Below, piece after piece: positions 1-11,727 of a DNA stretch of 64,000 bases. The stretch's first letter is position 1. Each line of letters begins with the position of its first letter. Position numbers and translations under genes: made by a program. This DNA is from Hirundichthys speculiger (taxonomy: Eukaryota; Chordata; Actinopteri; Beloniformes; Exocoetidae), in the NCBI GenBank assembly GCA_018398805.1, contig JAGFBZ010000814.1:62001-126000 (forward strand). The letters are read 5' to 3'. The notes under the pieces are model-generated. The model saw only the letters and a program-made list of their open reading frames with translations. It searched no databases and was not told the origin of the DNA.

Positions 1-1494
1 TGGAAAAAAAGAACACACTATTTATATGATGACTAGGAGCAGCTTTTTCCATTGACATTTAGCCCTAATGCTAGCCATGAGAACAGTAGTCTTTGTATGG
101 GTTGCTTGAAAGGAGGCAAGTAATTTCCTGCCCACAGCCATGCAACTAACACCCCCAAAATTACACAAACCCTGACTGTGACACGAACAGAGAGCTGCAC
201 AACACACAGGTCTTGAACGAGGAAGATGTTAATGTGAAAGAGAAACAGAGCGAAAACACAGGGATGGAGTGTAAGAAAAAGGGGAGGAGGGGGAAGTGCA
301 AACAGAAAGAGATACCCTGGAGTCAGTGATGTCATTTGTTCCAGTTGCACCAGGCAAGAATCAGTCATATGTTCCACCAAAGGAGCAGGCTTTATCAGGC
401 AGAACAGAGCAGGGCACGGCAGGGCAACTCTCTGGCTTGTATCTGATCAACAGAGACATTCCTAAGAATAAATTGGCTGAGCATGGGCCAATAAACAGAT
501 ATCATCCAGAGAGATTTCATAAATCCAAAAAAGAAATCCTGAAAGCATTTGCATAAGTGTTTTATTTCTTCATTCATCTGTTTTCATCTGTTGCAAACTT
601 TTGATACACACCCTCTGCAACCTCTACCTCTGTGTGACCCTCATTACCCTTTAATTCACTCTGACTGTATTTAAAACCCTTTGCAGAGCTTGCCAATTGC
701 CAAACCACACAAGTGCAAAAAATTTGAGAACCAAAACACTTTCAGTCAACTGTAGTCGGGGAGCCAGCCCCCAGCTCTTTCCATACTGGCCAGTAGAATT
801 TAGGGTTAAATCATACTGGCATACAGAAAAGGAGGTTTCAGTGATTTGCACCATGAAATCAAATAATAATCTGACCTTGCACAAAATTTGGAAAATATCT
901 GTAGCATGTGTGCTATTACTGGAGAATAATAAGGAAGTGTAGCTGCACATTGTCTCTACTCACACAGGCTGTTGTATCATTGCTTTCACAGTAGCAACGA
1001 AGGAATAAATGTTCAAAAACAATTAAAAAAGTGATGCCATACCTGAAAAGGGACATGTACATCGACTGTGCACAAATAGTCAAAATTTTGTATCTTTATT
1101 AGGAAAAAAGAAAAAAAGCAAACTCAATATGTAAAAAATAAATAAAATAAGGAAATAATAATCCTGGACTTTTAACACTCACACCATCACACTTGACTGA
1201 AACTTGCTGCTGCTGTTTCATCATTCAGTAGTCAAGATTTCCTTTGCCCTCTTGTCAGTGTTTCTTTTGGCTGTGCACCCAGCAGCCATTTCCATTATAA
1301 GAAGAGCAGCCAAAGTCAATTTTACAGTTTGGATGAGGACTTTAGCTGAAAAATGGGATTCCCTTTTGCAGAGTATAATACCTCTTTGTGTCACTTTGGC
1401 TTTTCTCTGTTTCCTGTTCTTAACTTATGAGCTACTGCTGCAACTGACTCAGTTTTACGAGTTGCACATGTTTTCTTCTGATGTGCCTATTTAG
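1..1494. other. angptl2 intron, no exon recognised
   Basis: This stretch lies upstream of the first recognisable angptl2 exon in the window. Short open frames on both strands show no domain, no codon-like pattern and no splice context I can support. The earlier angptl2 exons (signal peptide and coiled coil) must lie to the left of the window. It is read as intron by position only. Confidence 0.6.
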
Positions 1495-1687
1495 GCCCAT
1501 TTAGGGACTGTCTGCAGGCCCTGGAGGACGGACACGCTGCTAGCGGCATGTACTTGGTGAAGCCGGAAAATGCCAACCGCCTCATGCAGGTGTGGTGTGA
1601 CCAAGACACGACCCAGGTGGCTGGACGGTGATCCAGAAGAGGGTGGATGGTTCCGTCAACTTTTTCAGGAACTGGGAGACATATAAG
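1495..1687 (+). CDS. angptl2: angiopoietin-like 2, exon opening the fibrinogen domain (one-base frameshift)
   Basis: Angptl2 is a secreted glycoprotein with an N-terminal coiled coil and a C-terminal fibrinogen-like domain. This exon begins the fibrinogen domain: the translation contains [13 protein letters not shown], then [18 protein letters not shown], matching ANGPTL2 of other vertebrates almost residue for residue. The acceptor is CTATTTAG before 1495 and the donor GTGCC after 1687. After WCDQ the frame is lost. One base is missing at about 1603-1604 compared with the expected codons for Gln-Arg-His-Asp, so the original frame meets a stop near 1633. In the shifted frame [12 protein letters not shown] and [10 protein letters not shown] read on perfectly to the donor. 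All downstream exons are intact, so either a recent null allele or a base-calling error explains this. The paralogue letter (a or b) cannot be assigned. Confidence 0.95.
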
Positions 1688-2567
1688 GTGCCAAAACCTC
1701 ACACCAAATCACAGAGTTTATAGTCTGGAGGGAAAGCTGACTGCTTATGTAAGATGTTTTGAGACTAAGCAGAAGTCAAAACTAATGAATAGATCATTGT
1801 TAAGTTTTCAAAGCATCTTGTGTAGACTAATGTGGTACCTGCCTCAGTCACAGCATTGTGACTCATTCATCCCACCAACATCGTTTGGCCTGAAGAACCG
1901 ACTTCACCCTCAAATATAAATATGGCAATACATGTGAGAACTTATTTGTCACATATTATATTTGCATTTCTATATTGCATTGATATAACATGGAAATAAT
2001 CCAAATTCTTATTACATGAGAACATAACTTTTTAAACACATCATGGCTTCTCCAGGGGAACTATTATCCTTATCTCCTAAATGGAAAACCCGTCCCACAG
2101 GGTGATGGAGTGCACTGATAAACAACAGCTCACAAGGGCCCTCATTACATCTTTGTTTAGGGCAGCAACAGAGATGTCTGCAAGCCTTTTGCAGAAACCT
2201 TTACAACCACATGCAACTCCAAACTACTTTTGTACAGTCATCAGTAGGAGTGTCCCCAAACTTTACAGGAGGAGAGCCAGATTGGAGCAGTTAACGCTTT
2301 TTGGTAACAAAATAAAAGGAGAAATCTGGGCACCTTATGCAACTCATAAACTTGAATCAAAGGGTCCATTTTTTAATAATGTTCCTTGACGATAAACAAC
2401 CCCATAGAAGAGCTTAAGCTTATAATTACTGCCAGAGAACTGGTGAGGACCCTCAAACAACACTCCCCCCAGACCTCCAAACTAACTGTTTAAATCTTTT
2501 CAGAGTGTATTCAGAAAGGATTTCCCAACCGCGCTGATAATGTTTTTCTTATCACCCTGATTTGCAG

Positions 2568-2838
2568 CAAGGATTTGGCAACATTGACAGCGAGTACTGG
2601 CTGGGCCTGGAAAACATCTACTGGCTGACGAACCAGGCAAACTACAAACTGCTTGTCACGCTGGAGGACTGGTCTGGTAGGAAGGTATTTGCAGAGTATG
2701 CCAGCTTCAGAGTGGAGCCTGAAGCTGACTTCTACAGGCTGAGGGTGGGCCGTTACCATGGCAATGCCGGTGACTCTCTCACTTGGCATAATGGCAAACA
2801 ATTCACAACACTGGATAGAGATCATGATGCATATACAG
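2568..2838 (+). CDS. angptl2: angiopoietin-like 2, fibrinogen-domain exon
   Basis: This 271-base exon starts at CAA (2568) after the acceptor TTTGCAG and ends in TACAG before GTAAAA. It encodes QGFGNIDSEYWLGLENIYWL, then a run matching the middle of the ANGPTL2 fibrinogen domain, including the AEYASFRVEPEADFYRL and GRYHGNAGDSLTWHNGK stretches. It ends at DRDHDAYTG with one base of the Gly codon. There are no stops or frameshifts. The (TA)n run just after the donor is intronic. Confidence 0.98.
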
Positions 2839-2946
2839 GTAAAAAATAAATAAATATATATATATATATATAAATTCAGATTAACAAAATATGTTCATCA
2901 CGACATTACTCAGCCTGACTTCTGTATGTATGTGTCATGTTTCTAG

Positions 2947-3146
2947 GAAACTGTGCCCACTACCAGAAGGGAGGCTGGTGGTACAACTCTTGTGCCCATT
3001 CAAATCTGAATGGGGTTTGGTACAGAGGAGGACACTACCGCAGCCGCTACCAAGATGGGGTCTACTGGGCAGAGTTCAGAGGAGGAGCCTATTCACTCAA
3101 GAAAGTAGTCATGATGATCCGTCCTAACCCAAACACCTTCCACTAA
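2947..3146 (+). CDS. angptl2: angiopoietin-like 2, terminal coding exon
   Basis: The acceptor is GTTTCTAG before 2947. The exon completes the Gly codon and reads NCAHYQKGGWWYNSCAHSNL, then GVWYRGGHYRSRYQDGVYWA, and ends KKVVMMIRPNPNTFH followed by TAA at 3144-3146. The NCAHYQKGGWWYN block is the conserved calcium and disulfide region of fibrinogen domains. The last residues match the ANGPTL2 C-terminus, which separates it from ANGPTL1 and the angiopoietins. In mammals this gene lies inside a RALGPS1 intron on the opposite strand, in agreement with the minus-strand genes to the right. Confidence 0.98.
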
Positions 3147-4020
3147 CCCTACAAGGAACACATACTGTACTGTATCTCCCACTAAGCAACATTCTGTCCT
3201 TTTTACTCTAATTTTTTTCTTCTTTTTTTTAAATTTCTGTTTACTGAATGGTGCAAAACCAAGTCAGATATCAAAGAAAAAGATCATGCTGGAAGTGCAA
3301 TATTAAAACATCAGGACGATTTAACAAATTTGTGTGTTGTTGTTATGTTTCTCATTGTTTCTCCCTTTTACATATTCGACATTTAAACATGTGCTTATTG
3401 CTCAGGAGTTATATTAAATACACTTTGGGAAACGGGAAGCTTAGTTGACTGTGCCCTCATTTGATCTGAGTGAGTAAGTATCTCTGCAGTGGGAACCCTA
3501 CAGCATGTCCTTAGAAAGTAACAAGCAAATGAGGCTGACACAGGAAATGTATCCGGTGATTATCTTTTGTGCTAAAACATTTCTCACTTGTAGTTCATTT
3601 TTCAGATTTGGATATTTTTTTTCCATTTCTAGTAAAATGTACAATGGAAAATGAAGTTTTTTTTTTTATTTTTTATTTTTTTTAACACCAGAAGAAAATT
3701 CTTAATACAAATATCACATATTATTAGCAGTCTGTTACTTTTTACATAAAAAAAGACAAAAATCATCTTGCTACCAAACTTCGCTGAGGTACATTCTCTT
3801 TTATTTTTTTTAAGACATGTTTTCAAATAATGATTTGCTTAACAGGTATCCACAAATTTGCTTGTATGAATCAAGCTCTGTATTTACTGTATAAATTTAT
3901 TGGTTTGTTGATGTCAATAGATCCAACACATCGTGTTTGTACATAAGATATTTGTAATATAATGTATTAAAACTTTTTATGCCAGTATTAAGTTGCAATA
4001 AAATATGTACAGCTTGTGTG
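3147..4020 (+). terminator. angptl2: angptl2 3' UTR with poly(A) signal
   Basis: The DNA after the stop codon is AT-rich and non-coding. A canonical AATAAA lies at 3997-4002, followed within about 15-20 bases by GTGTGCTTCTC-type sequence, a plausible GU-rich downstream element. The transcript probably ends near 4015-4020. A long T-run sits at 3659-3681. Confidence 0.75.
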
Positions 4021-4294
4021 CTTCTCACTTGTGTCCCTCAGTAAAGCATACATCTGTATACAAGCAGGAAAGTATGCTGTATGAGCAACTTAAATTATTA
4101 GTTGCTGTAGCTCACCTGGTGCTGTTAGCATCCCATATGCAAGACGTTATATTACATGTTATTTAGAGCATTTTCCAACATTATTCTGTTGTCAGTTTGT
4201 GTTGATAAAGTAAGACAAATTGATCAAAATTAATCTAATATTAGATTATTTGATAAAGGAATAGGAATACTTTACCACTGTACAGAGTTCTCAC

Positions 4295-4363
4295 TGTGAC
4301 TGGTCCAACACCCTGCCATTCTTCTTCGCTCGCTCCCACTTCCCTCTCTGCTCTAGGCCAAAC
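4295..4363 (-). CDS. candidate minus-strand 69-nt exon, unassigned
   Basis: On the minus strand a T-rich tract ends in TTTATGACAG, followed by 69 bases that stop at ACA|GTGAGA. Length is a multiple of three and frame 0 is open, containing acidic residues such as ASEEEWQGVG; a second frame is also open. Its position just beyond the angptl2 3' end and on the ralgps1 strand would suit an internal ralgps1 exon, but I do not recognise the peptide. This is a splice-site argument only. Confidence 0.2.
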
Positions 4364-6480
4364 CTGTCATAAATAAAAGTGAAAAAACGTTGTCAAGTTG
4401 TGTTGGGGTAACAATAAGAAATGGTGTGCAGCTTTGGAACAACAGTAAAAGGAAATAAAAAGTCTGCCAGCTGTTATGAACATGAACATCTAAAGCAAAT
4501 TCAGCAAATAGTAGTATCTTTATATTTCTGAGCTGCAATGCCTATGTGAAAGGGCTTCAGGTAACCCTTTGGGAAACTTTTAAACGTGAGCAAAATGTCA
4601 ATGTAAATGTGAATGAGTGTACATATGAACACTATGATTACTGTTCGTCCAAACATGGAAGCCACAGCCAACCTTCGCCTTGATGAGCGGCCGCAGTATT
4701 TGCAAAATGTATTGTGTTCAGTGGTACGATACCTACGTTTTATGCTTTGATTTGAACAAACCATAACAACACCTTTCCCTGAAAACATGAATAAGCAGAT
4801 ATACTTTTAAGACATAATTACTGTCCTTGTGGTTAAGAAAAAAAAGAAAACATGTTTCTCTTATTAAAAGATGAAAACAGGAGTCTGAAAGCCACCATGC
4901 CTGAAACAAGATGTCTCAAAACCACATATAGTGTTGCCATACAGGAGAATGACTAATGAAATGTGACAGGCTTGAAACTAATGCATTCAGCAGTCCCTCC
5001 ACTGACAGCAGAAACACTTTGACTTCACAATGTGTCAATGAGACGTCCAAATACAGCTGGAAAAAGAAGCAAAGTACCTTAGCATTAAAATAACCACACT
5101 CCATCAAATTTTTTATTTTAAAACTAAATTACAGTTGAAAGAAGTTTAGACTGTTTTGAAAACATCTGAGCTCAAAAAGGGCAAATTACCAACAGAACAA
5201 AAAATGTGGCATTTAAATTCTCTTGCCCTAAAATTTACCAAGTTAGCATTTTGTGCAGCCAAAGTAATCATACATGCATATGTGATGGCAGCCAAAACAC
5301 TTGTCCTTCATTATGCTGACAAACAGTGACAGTTGTATTTGGCCTACAAATGAAAAGGTAAAGAGGATTTCTGCTGCATGACAAAGAGGCTTTGGCAAGG
5401 GCAGAGGAAGATATTAATCACAGCACCTGCCACTCTTTTCAGCTGGGTTTTTATTAAAGACGAATGGGATACTGAAATACATTCTGCACCAAATCCTTCT
5501 CTCATACCAAAGACAACAAAACTGATAGCAATCATATCTCAAAACCACTTCAAGTCTGCTTTGTCCATTATCCTTATCGTGGTAGAACAGGAGATGGTGT
5601 TCCATCGTCTCCATAAACAGGAATGACAGACTCTTTGGATGCCTTGTACGTCTGAGGACTCACCACGATGGAAAACCTTCAGTAAGGGTGGCCTGCTCTG
5701 CCCCCACTCCTCAACCAACATGGAAAACCTTGAGCTGACACAGTGCTCACTCAGCACAAAAAGAACCACATTTCCTGAGCCTTCCAACCTTGTCCTTCAA
5801 ACTACCCTGCATTATTGTTTCACATCTGCAAAATCGGTCTGTGCGCTTTTTATAGAGGGATTTCTAACTTTCCTGTGCTTTCACAGAGCTGTTTCATTTC
5901 ACCATATGACTACCCGTAGTCACACCAGGAAAGACCACAAGCTTCTAGGGTCCTTAACCACAAACATTTCATGCTTTTACTATAACCAAAATAGTGGCAT
6001 CCACAATGGAACTAAGAATGCCACCTAACTTGTAATTTAACGTTAATTGTTTAAAGCACCACTGCATTCAGTGAATGAATTGTGGCAAATTATAGGCTTA
6101 TAAATCATTTAATCATATTTACAACTGGTACTACTGCTATAATTTCTTCAGAGGTGCTGGAAGTTTGTGAGCACTTCAAAATTTGTAGGATGGCATAAAT
6201 CTAAAATCAGATTGACAAATGAGTTGTAAAAAGGAAATAAATAAATCACACTTTATATGAAATATGTTGAAATGTTATACTTGATCACTTTTTATTTGAT
6301 CCGTCCTTTCATGCTTCCATGGTTGTGGGAGCTGCCTGGAGTCAATCCCAGTTCTCACTGGTTAAGAGGGAAGTCGGACAGGTTGCCAGTCCGTCAAAGG
6401 GCATTTCTGAGGCAATGACCCAGTATGGCATACAGTCAAAAGAAAAGTACCTGACCCCCTTGGAATAGACTGATTTTTTT
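4364..6480. other. non-coding, nothing recognised
   Basis: The interval has scattered short open frames without family resemblance or convincing splice context. A degraded fragment around 6300-6400 (CAGGTTGCCAGTCCGTC) resembles the common teleost retroposon seen better at 18.5 kb. Otherwise I see no gene. Confidence 0.5.
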
Positions 6481-7385
6481 GCCATATTGTTCCATAAAAT
6501 GTGATCTGATCGTCATCTAAGTCACAATAATAGATGGACACATTGTACATAAGCTGATATCATACAAATATTTATGATTCCTGGTGTCTTATTTTGGCCG
6601 CAGTCATTAAACACTTACAATGCTAGAGGAAAAATTAAGTGAATCCACAGACTAATTACACCAACAAAAGCTAATTGGATCCAGTACTTTGCACTCTTGG
6701 AGTCCAGTTAATTAGTTTGAATGAGTTTGGAAGTGTGGTTTAGAGCTACTTTGATTGATGATTGATAAAAGACAATTTTAAGTTTTTTAAGAATCACCCA
6801 CTGATGTGTACAACGGTTCAGAAAAGGGAGATATCTGAAGACATACAGTATGATTAAGAGTAGTTAATTTGCCTAAGGCTGGAAAGTCATCTCAATGTGC
6901 TCAGACATCCATGAGTCCACAGTTAGACAAACTGTCTATAATTGGAGACAGTTTTTTACTGTGGTTACTCTCCCTAGAAGTAGGAACCCAGCCAAGATGA
7001 CTCCAAAGGCACAATGCAGAATCCTTAATGAGGTAAAGACGAAGCCACAACTACCAATTAAAGACATCAGTAGAACTGGCAAACGTATCTGTTCATGACT
7101 CTACCGTGTGTAAGTCATTAAACTGGCACAGCGTCCATGGCAGAACACCATGGAGGAAGCTGCTGTTCTCCAAAAAACATTACTTCATGCCTGAGGTTTG
7201 CCAAAGTGCACCTTGGCAGTCTGCAATGCTACTTAATTTTTTTTTATGGACTGATAAAACAAAAGTTGAATTGTCTGAGAAGAATACTCAGCATGATACA
7301 TGATGCAAGGGCACAGCTTTATCAACACCAAAATATCATCCAGTGATAAGCCTGTGGATATTCTCATTTATCCAAGTCAATCCCA

Positions 7386-7665
7386 TTCTCGCAACAATTG
7401 AATCATAGGCAACTGGACTTAGATTTGTCTAGAAGACGTTTCGCCTCTTATCCGAGCGGCTTCATCAGTTCTCAACGCATCAGTCTGACTAGTCAGCACT
7501 AGTCAGACAAACAGTGGAGTATGACTCTGGTTTTTAACCTCTGTGGATGTGTGCACCCACCACTTTCCAAAGACAATACTTAGTTAGTGGAGTTTCGCTG
7601 GACCCTTTGTTTGGGTCAGGAGAGCCACACCAGTGAAAGGACAGTCGTTAGGAGTGAGTGGGTGG
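7386..7665 (-). mobile_element. Penelope-like element 3' fragment
   Basis: From TTCTCGCAACAATTGAATCA onward this stretch is nearly identical to the 3' (left) end of the full Penelope-like element at 37.6-39.9 kb, in the same orientation. The match runs for about 270 bases, then breaks down into CCACCAGTGG-rich repeats. It is a 5'-truncated copy without coding sequence. It lies inside the older Tc1 fossil, so it is the younger insertion. Confidence 0.85.
7425..7475 (-). ncRNA. hammerhead-ribozyme-like motif in Penelope fragment
   Basis: On the minus strand the conserved core elements occur in order: CTGATGA (7468-7462), a helix II with GCC/GGC, GAAA (7442-7439), then a short hairpin GTCT-TCT-AGAC. 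Penelope-like elements are known to carry hammerhead motifs in their terminal repeats. The helix I partner and cleavage site are not certain, so catalytic activity is not claimed. Confidence 0.55.
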
Positions 7666-7949
7666 TTGACCACCAGTGGTCCACCAGTGGCCACCAATGG
7701 TCAAAATTACTCGTGAGTGTTTAGCAAGTCTGATCCAGAGGTACTGATGGTACTTGCTTTAGGTCACTGCACTAAAGGAGGCTTGGAGCTATTAACTTCA
7801 AGCGTTCCAAGACTTTTCACTCCAGAGCTGTGAATGTTTAATGGTAAATACAATAAAGATGAGAGGAATTCTAAATGTTAAGCAGATTGTCAATTATTGT
7901 GACTTAGATGAAGATCCAATCACATTTTATGGCAAATGAAGGGGGGAAA

Positions 7950-9004
7950 AAAAACATGATTTTTTTATTGCCACGCTGAATGGTCAAAGTAAACAAACCT
8001 TTGTTTTCATTAATGTCATGAATTTCGTGACCACCCTTTTCCAGCAATAACAGTTTTCAGTTCTGTTGATTCATTCTGGACATCTGCTTGGACAAATTTC
8101 AGCCCTCTGTATACAACGCTTCAGCTGTGGGATGTTAGTGACTGCTCTCTCCACACCCTTTCACAGCATTTCTCCTGGATTAAGTGATGAAGCACTCAAA
8201 CGTGACCACTCTCCCTTGTGTCCTGCAGAGCAGCCAAAGTACAAATAATACTGTAACAACTGGAGTGAAAACCTTTCAGAACTCAAAGGGAATCAAGTAT
8301 AGGAGAGGCGAGGGCTTCATTGAAATGACATCTTAACAGTTTTACAGTATTTTGCTTACATTAAAAAATGTCTACAGACTCTAGACTCTGACGAATGACA
8401 GATCAAATCCATTACAGCAGCTCATAGGGCCATGTTCTGCACCACACAACAACAGTTTTAGTAGTCAGCTGTCACAGCTGTCACCAAGAACATTTCCTTA
8501 AGCAAAGCTACTAGCACATACAGACCTACATACACCCATGGCAGGACCACATATCCAGTTAGACAGAGATGCCCCGAAAATCATAGACACAATCAGCATG
8601 ACAAAGCTGTGTTACTGCGGTTCTAACATCAAGGCCTGTGATCATTAAAGGCATAAAGCAACCCAGTTACCAATAATGGGTGGGAAAAGCTCCAGCAGGA
8701 CTGAAGTAGGAAGAGAAAATGAACAAGTGTAAGAACAGCCCCTAGTCTCTTCAGTTAATAACCAAACTTATTTTTTCATGACGAGTGTTGCCTCAGTGTG
8801 ACTAGATATGACATGATGAATGAATCTTTATGCTGCTAAATCTCAACAGCACCAGAGCCAGTGGGCTGCGCTATAGAGGTAGCTACGGTGGGTTCACTAA
8901 AGTGCTCTCCAGAGCGCTGTATTTGTAAGTGTTTTGTCAGGTAAGTCTCCAACAGGAAACAGTCTTTGATGGAGTTATCTGCATTTATATTGAATTGGTG
9001 AGAG
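7950..9004. other. non-coding, nothing recognised
   Basis: No gene, exon or repeat that I can name. The 8000-8250 stretch has a repeat-like look but no termini that I can define. Confidence 0.45.
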
Positions 9005-9231
9005 GTAAATGGACTGCACTTATATACTGCTTTCTACTCATTCACCCAGTCACACCCACATTCATACACTAGTGGGTGGCTGCTACCATGCAAGGCGCTG
9101 CCAGACCCACTTGGGGGGCAAGTTAGGGTTCAGTGTCTTGCCAAGGACACTTGGACATGTGGAGCCGGGATTGAAGCAGCAACCTTTCAGTGACTGGACG
9201 GCCCGCTCTACCAACTGAGCTACAGCCACCC
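9005..9231 (-). mobile_element. tRNA-derived SINE
   Basis: Read on the minus strand the element opens with GGGTGGCTGTAGCTCAGTTG, a tRNA-like head with an A box (TAGCTCAGTTGG) and a B-box-like CTTCAATCCC. It continues through a body typical of a common teleost SINE (CAAGGACACT, GTGTATGAATGTGGGTG) and ends at 9005 in the complement of GGTAAATGGACTGCACTTAT. The head is at the right end. Confidence 0.75.
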
Positions 9232-10221
9232 ATGACATGACGGACTCTTCAGGGAGTGTGACTGTAAACTTACTCATAAGCCAGACATTATTGTCTGCTG
9301 CTGGTAGATTTGTCATTATGTTAGATAACAATCAATAGTAACACAGTTCCCTAAGCAATATAATCAATCAGTAGTTGACAACTGTGGAACTGATTGGAAT
9401 TAGGGCTGCCTGTGATCCGATGTCCAACTTTATTTTTATTTTGTTCTGCCTAATATGCATTTAAGTTTCATATAAGCCTTTGCCACTCCAAAGTAGTAAC
9501 TCTTCTGTTCTTTTTAATGTCATCTTTGCACGATGACTTGTGTGCTTTAGGTCCTGCTGGAGGGTTCATTATTCTCTTGATACCCAGTTGACAGACAAAT
9601 ATCCTTAAGAACTTATTGTTCCACCAATAAACCCATCATAACAATGATAAAAGAAAAGTGGCCCAAACCAAATACTATCAGGTGATTTTCTTGTTTTTAA
9701 CTGCTACAAGTCATGCCAGTTGAACTTCAAGCTGTCTGGGACAGTGTAACTGGTGACTGAGAGTGTCGCTGTTCAATAATTCTCACTCATAAAGACAGTC
9801 ATTATTTGAAATGTAATTCTGGAGACTTAACAAAAGTTCAGAAACTTACAATATCAAGTTTCATGCTCAGCTCTCTGTTTTGTATCTGTGAACAGATGTT
9901 CACAAACTTTTTCCACTTTCAAAGCATTATCATGTGACTTCACAAATTTATCATCACGAAATCAAATTCTTTTCTACACATGTATCAACTTGAATTACAG
10001 TCTGGTGTGAGAGCTAAAAAGCACATGTCTAACACTGGTGTCAGAGAGCATTCCACTGAGCTGACCCAGCACCTATTTGAGCAGAAACTATTTTTGTTAT
10101 AATCTAATAGCACGTGAGCAAAAGCACAATTCTGTGCAAGACTGAACAGAGAATTTGAAAGGCAGTAAACTTATGCACAATACCAAGTAACAAACACCAT
10201 TTTCTAATGGATTTATTGAAC
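9232..10221. other. non-coding, nothing recognised
   Basis: AT-rich sequence with no supported exon, RNA gene or defined repeat. Confidence 0.45.
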
Positions 10222-10518
10222 CTACCTGCTTCTTCTTGGGAGGATCGCTTCATAATTTAAAACATGTGTAGTAGAACTATTGATTTCTTCTTTCTTTCCA
10301 TTCCCCAACAGAGAAGCCAGCTGAGGTGAATCAGGTATGCAGTTAGGATGGCCCCTGGATGTCTCCTTGGGGAGGTATTTCAGGCATGTCCAACCAAGAG
10401 AAGGCCCCGGGACAGACCCGGGTGATGCTGGATAGATTGCATCACGGGTTTGGGGGCATCCCTGTATTCCCATGGAGGAGCTGGAGGAGTTGATGAGGCA
10501 GAGGGAGATCTCAACCAC
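10222..10518 (-). repeat. teleost interspersed-repeat fragment (LINE-like)
   Basis: The minus-strand reading includes the residues PGSVPGPSLGWTCLKYLP and TSRGHPNCIPDSPQLASLL. This resembles a sequence block very common in fish genomes (in other copies a Gly-His-Pro-Asn core followed by PQLAPL), usually seen in retroposon debris. It is degraded and has no complete domain. I infer a repeat from recollection of the block, not from termini. Confidence 0.35.
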
Positions 10519-10904
10519 TCTGCTCAGGCTGCTGCCCTCACAGCCTTAACTAAGAAGGGATGGATGGAATCCTCAAAAGCTCACTGCCAAATATTAAGAT
10601 GTTCAAATCGGTTTTAGCTGCTCACTGTTTCGTGTTTTTCCACGCTGCTTATTGAATGGAGTTTTCCCTTTTTGTATTTGACAGTTGTTGTTTTTTTTGC
10701 TTTGTTTTTTTACAGTATCTACTGCATCGATATGAATCCTAAAGCTATACCCCACTTCGGCACGTTTTCTTCCATGCGCAACTTGTGTCATTTAAGAGCC
10801 AAATTCTCTTTACTCAAAATGTTTACTATCTAGCTGTTTTTTTTTTTTTTTTTTCGGTAATTGGTAAAAAATGCACAGCATGAAGACTATGTGGTAACCT
10901 AAAC

Positions 10905-11129
10905 CAGAGGTCTTCAACCCTGGTCCTCGAGGCACCCTATCCAGCAGGTTTTAGAGGTTTCCCAGCTTCAACACACCTGATTTTAATTAATGGTCATTAT
11001 CAGGTTGTCCTAAAAGTCTGCACAAGTCTGTTGATGACACAGCCACTTGTATCACGGTGTGAAGAAGAAGGGGAAACATCTAAAACCTGCTGGATAGGGT
11101 GCCTCGAGGACCAGGGTTGAAGACCTCTG
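10905..11129. mobile_element. hAT MITE with perfect 8-bp target duplication
   Basis: The element begins CAGAGGTCTTCAACCCTGGT and ends in its exact reverse complement; the arms match for more than 40 bases with few differences. It is flanked by the direct repeat ACCTAAAC at 10897-10904 and 11130-11137. CAG...CTG termini and an 8-bp duplication define the hAT superfamily. It has no coding capacity. Confidence 0.93.
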
Positions 11130-11727
11130 ACCTAAACGATAACCTGCATGGGCCATACATAAATTAAAATGATATAAAATGTTTGTTAGGAATAAAATAT
11201 CTGAAGGTTGTTAAAGTTAAAACAGACATGAGGAAGTGTCTCTTTTTTATGACCTGAGTTCCTAAGCTTGGGTTTACGACTTAATTACTGCAGCATCCTC
11301 CAACCCCCGATCGACAGTTTGAAACCCCCGGAAAGTAGTTTGTTTATTAACCAGGATTTGTGATTGGACATCTGGATTTCCGTAGACAAAGGACCATAAA
11401 ACTCAGAAGAACCAAGGATCCGCCTTCCTCTGGATCATTAAAAGATGGACACAAACTAACTTGGAGTGTGCATTTTGTCCATGGCAGCATCTTGGTGATG
11501 TTGTGGACAAGTGTACCATCGGCCGATTAAAATATTCTGCATGGCATAATAATTCTTTGTATTCATGATTGTATTAAATACTTGATTGGCCTCTGTTTCT
11601 AGACTTGTCATTTAGGCACCAGATAAAAAGAACACGGAGAGATACTTTCATGTTCATAGGAGTCTTTAGCTTTTACAAGTTTAAGATTATCTTTATAATA
11701 GGAATTGTAATCAATTTAAAAAGGACC

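Larger units (their letters stand above)
6485..7940 (+). mobile_element. Tc1-like transposon fossil, split by a Penelope fragment
   Basis: Two inverted repeats of about 45 bp with few mismatches bracket the element. Both contain ATTGTGACTTAGATGA: forward at about 7893-7940 and reverse-complemented at about 6485-6535. Between them, 6780-7345 encodes broken Tc1 transposase: a helix-turn-helix end followed by the TVVTLPRSRNPAKMTPKAQC region, ILNEVKTKPQ, then NSVHGRTP-like and LWTDKTKVEL segments in different frames. Several frameshifts and stops make it inactive. The rest of the catalytic domain is missing, and a Penelope-like fragment (7386-7665) occupies its place. Confidence 0.8.

Noticed and set aside
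1204..1494. 96-codon frame just before the angptl2 exon
   Set aside because: It runs into the acceptor by chance; the hydrophobic content comes from T-rich intron sequence and does not resemble angptl2.
9083..9331. Minus-strand 82-codon frame
   Set aside because: It is the translation of the tRNA-derived SINE.
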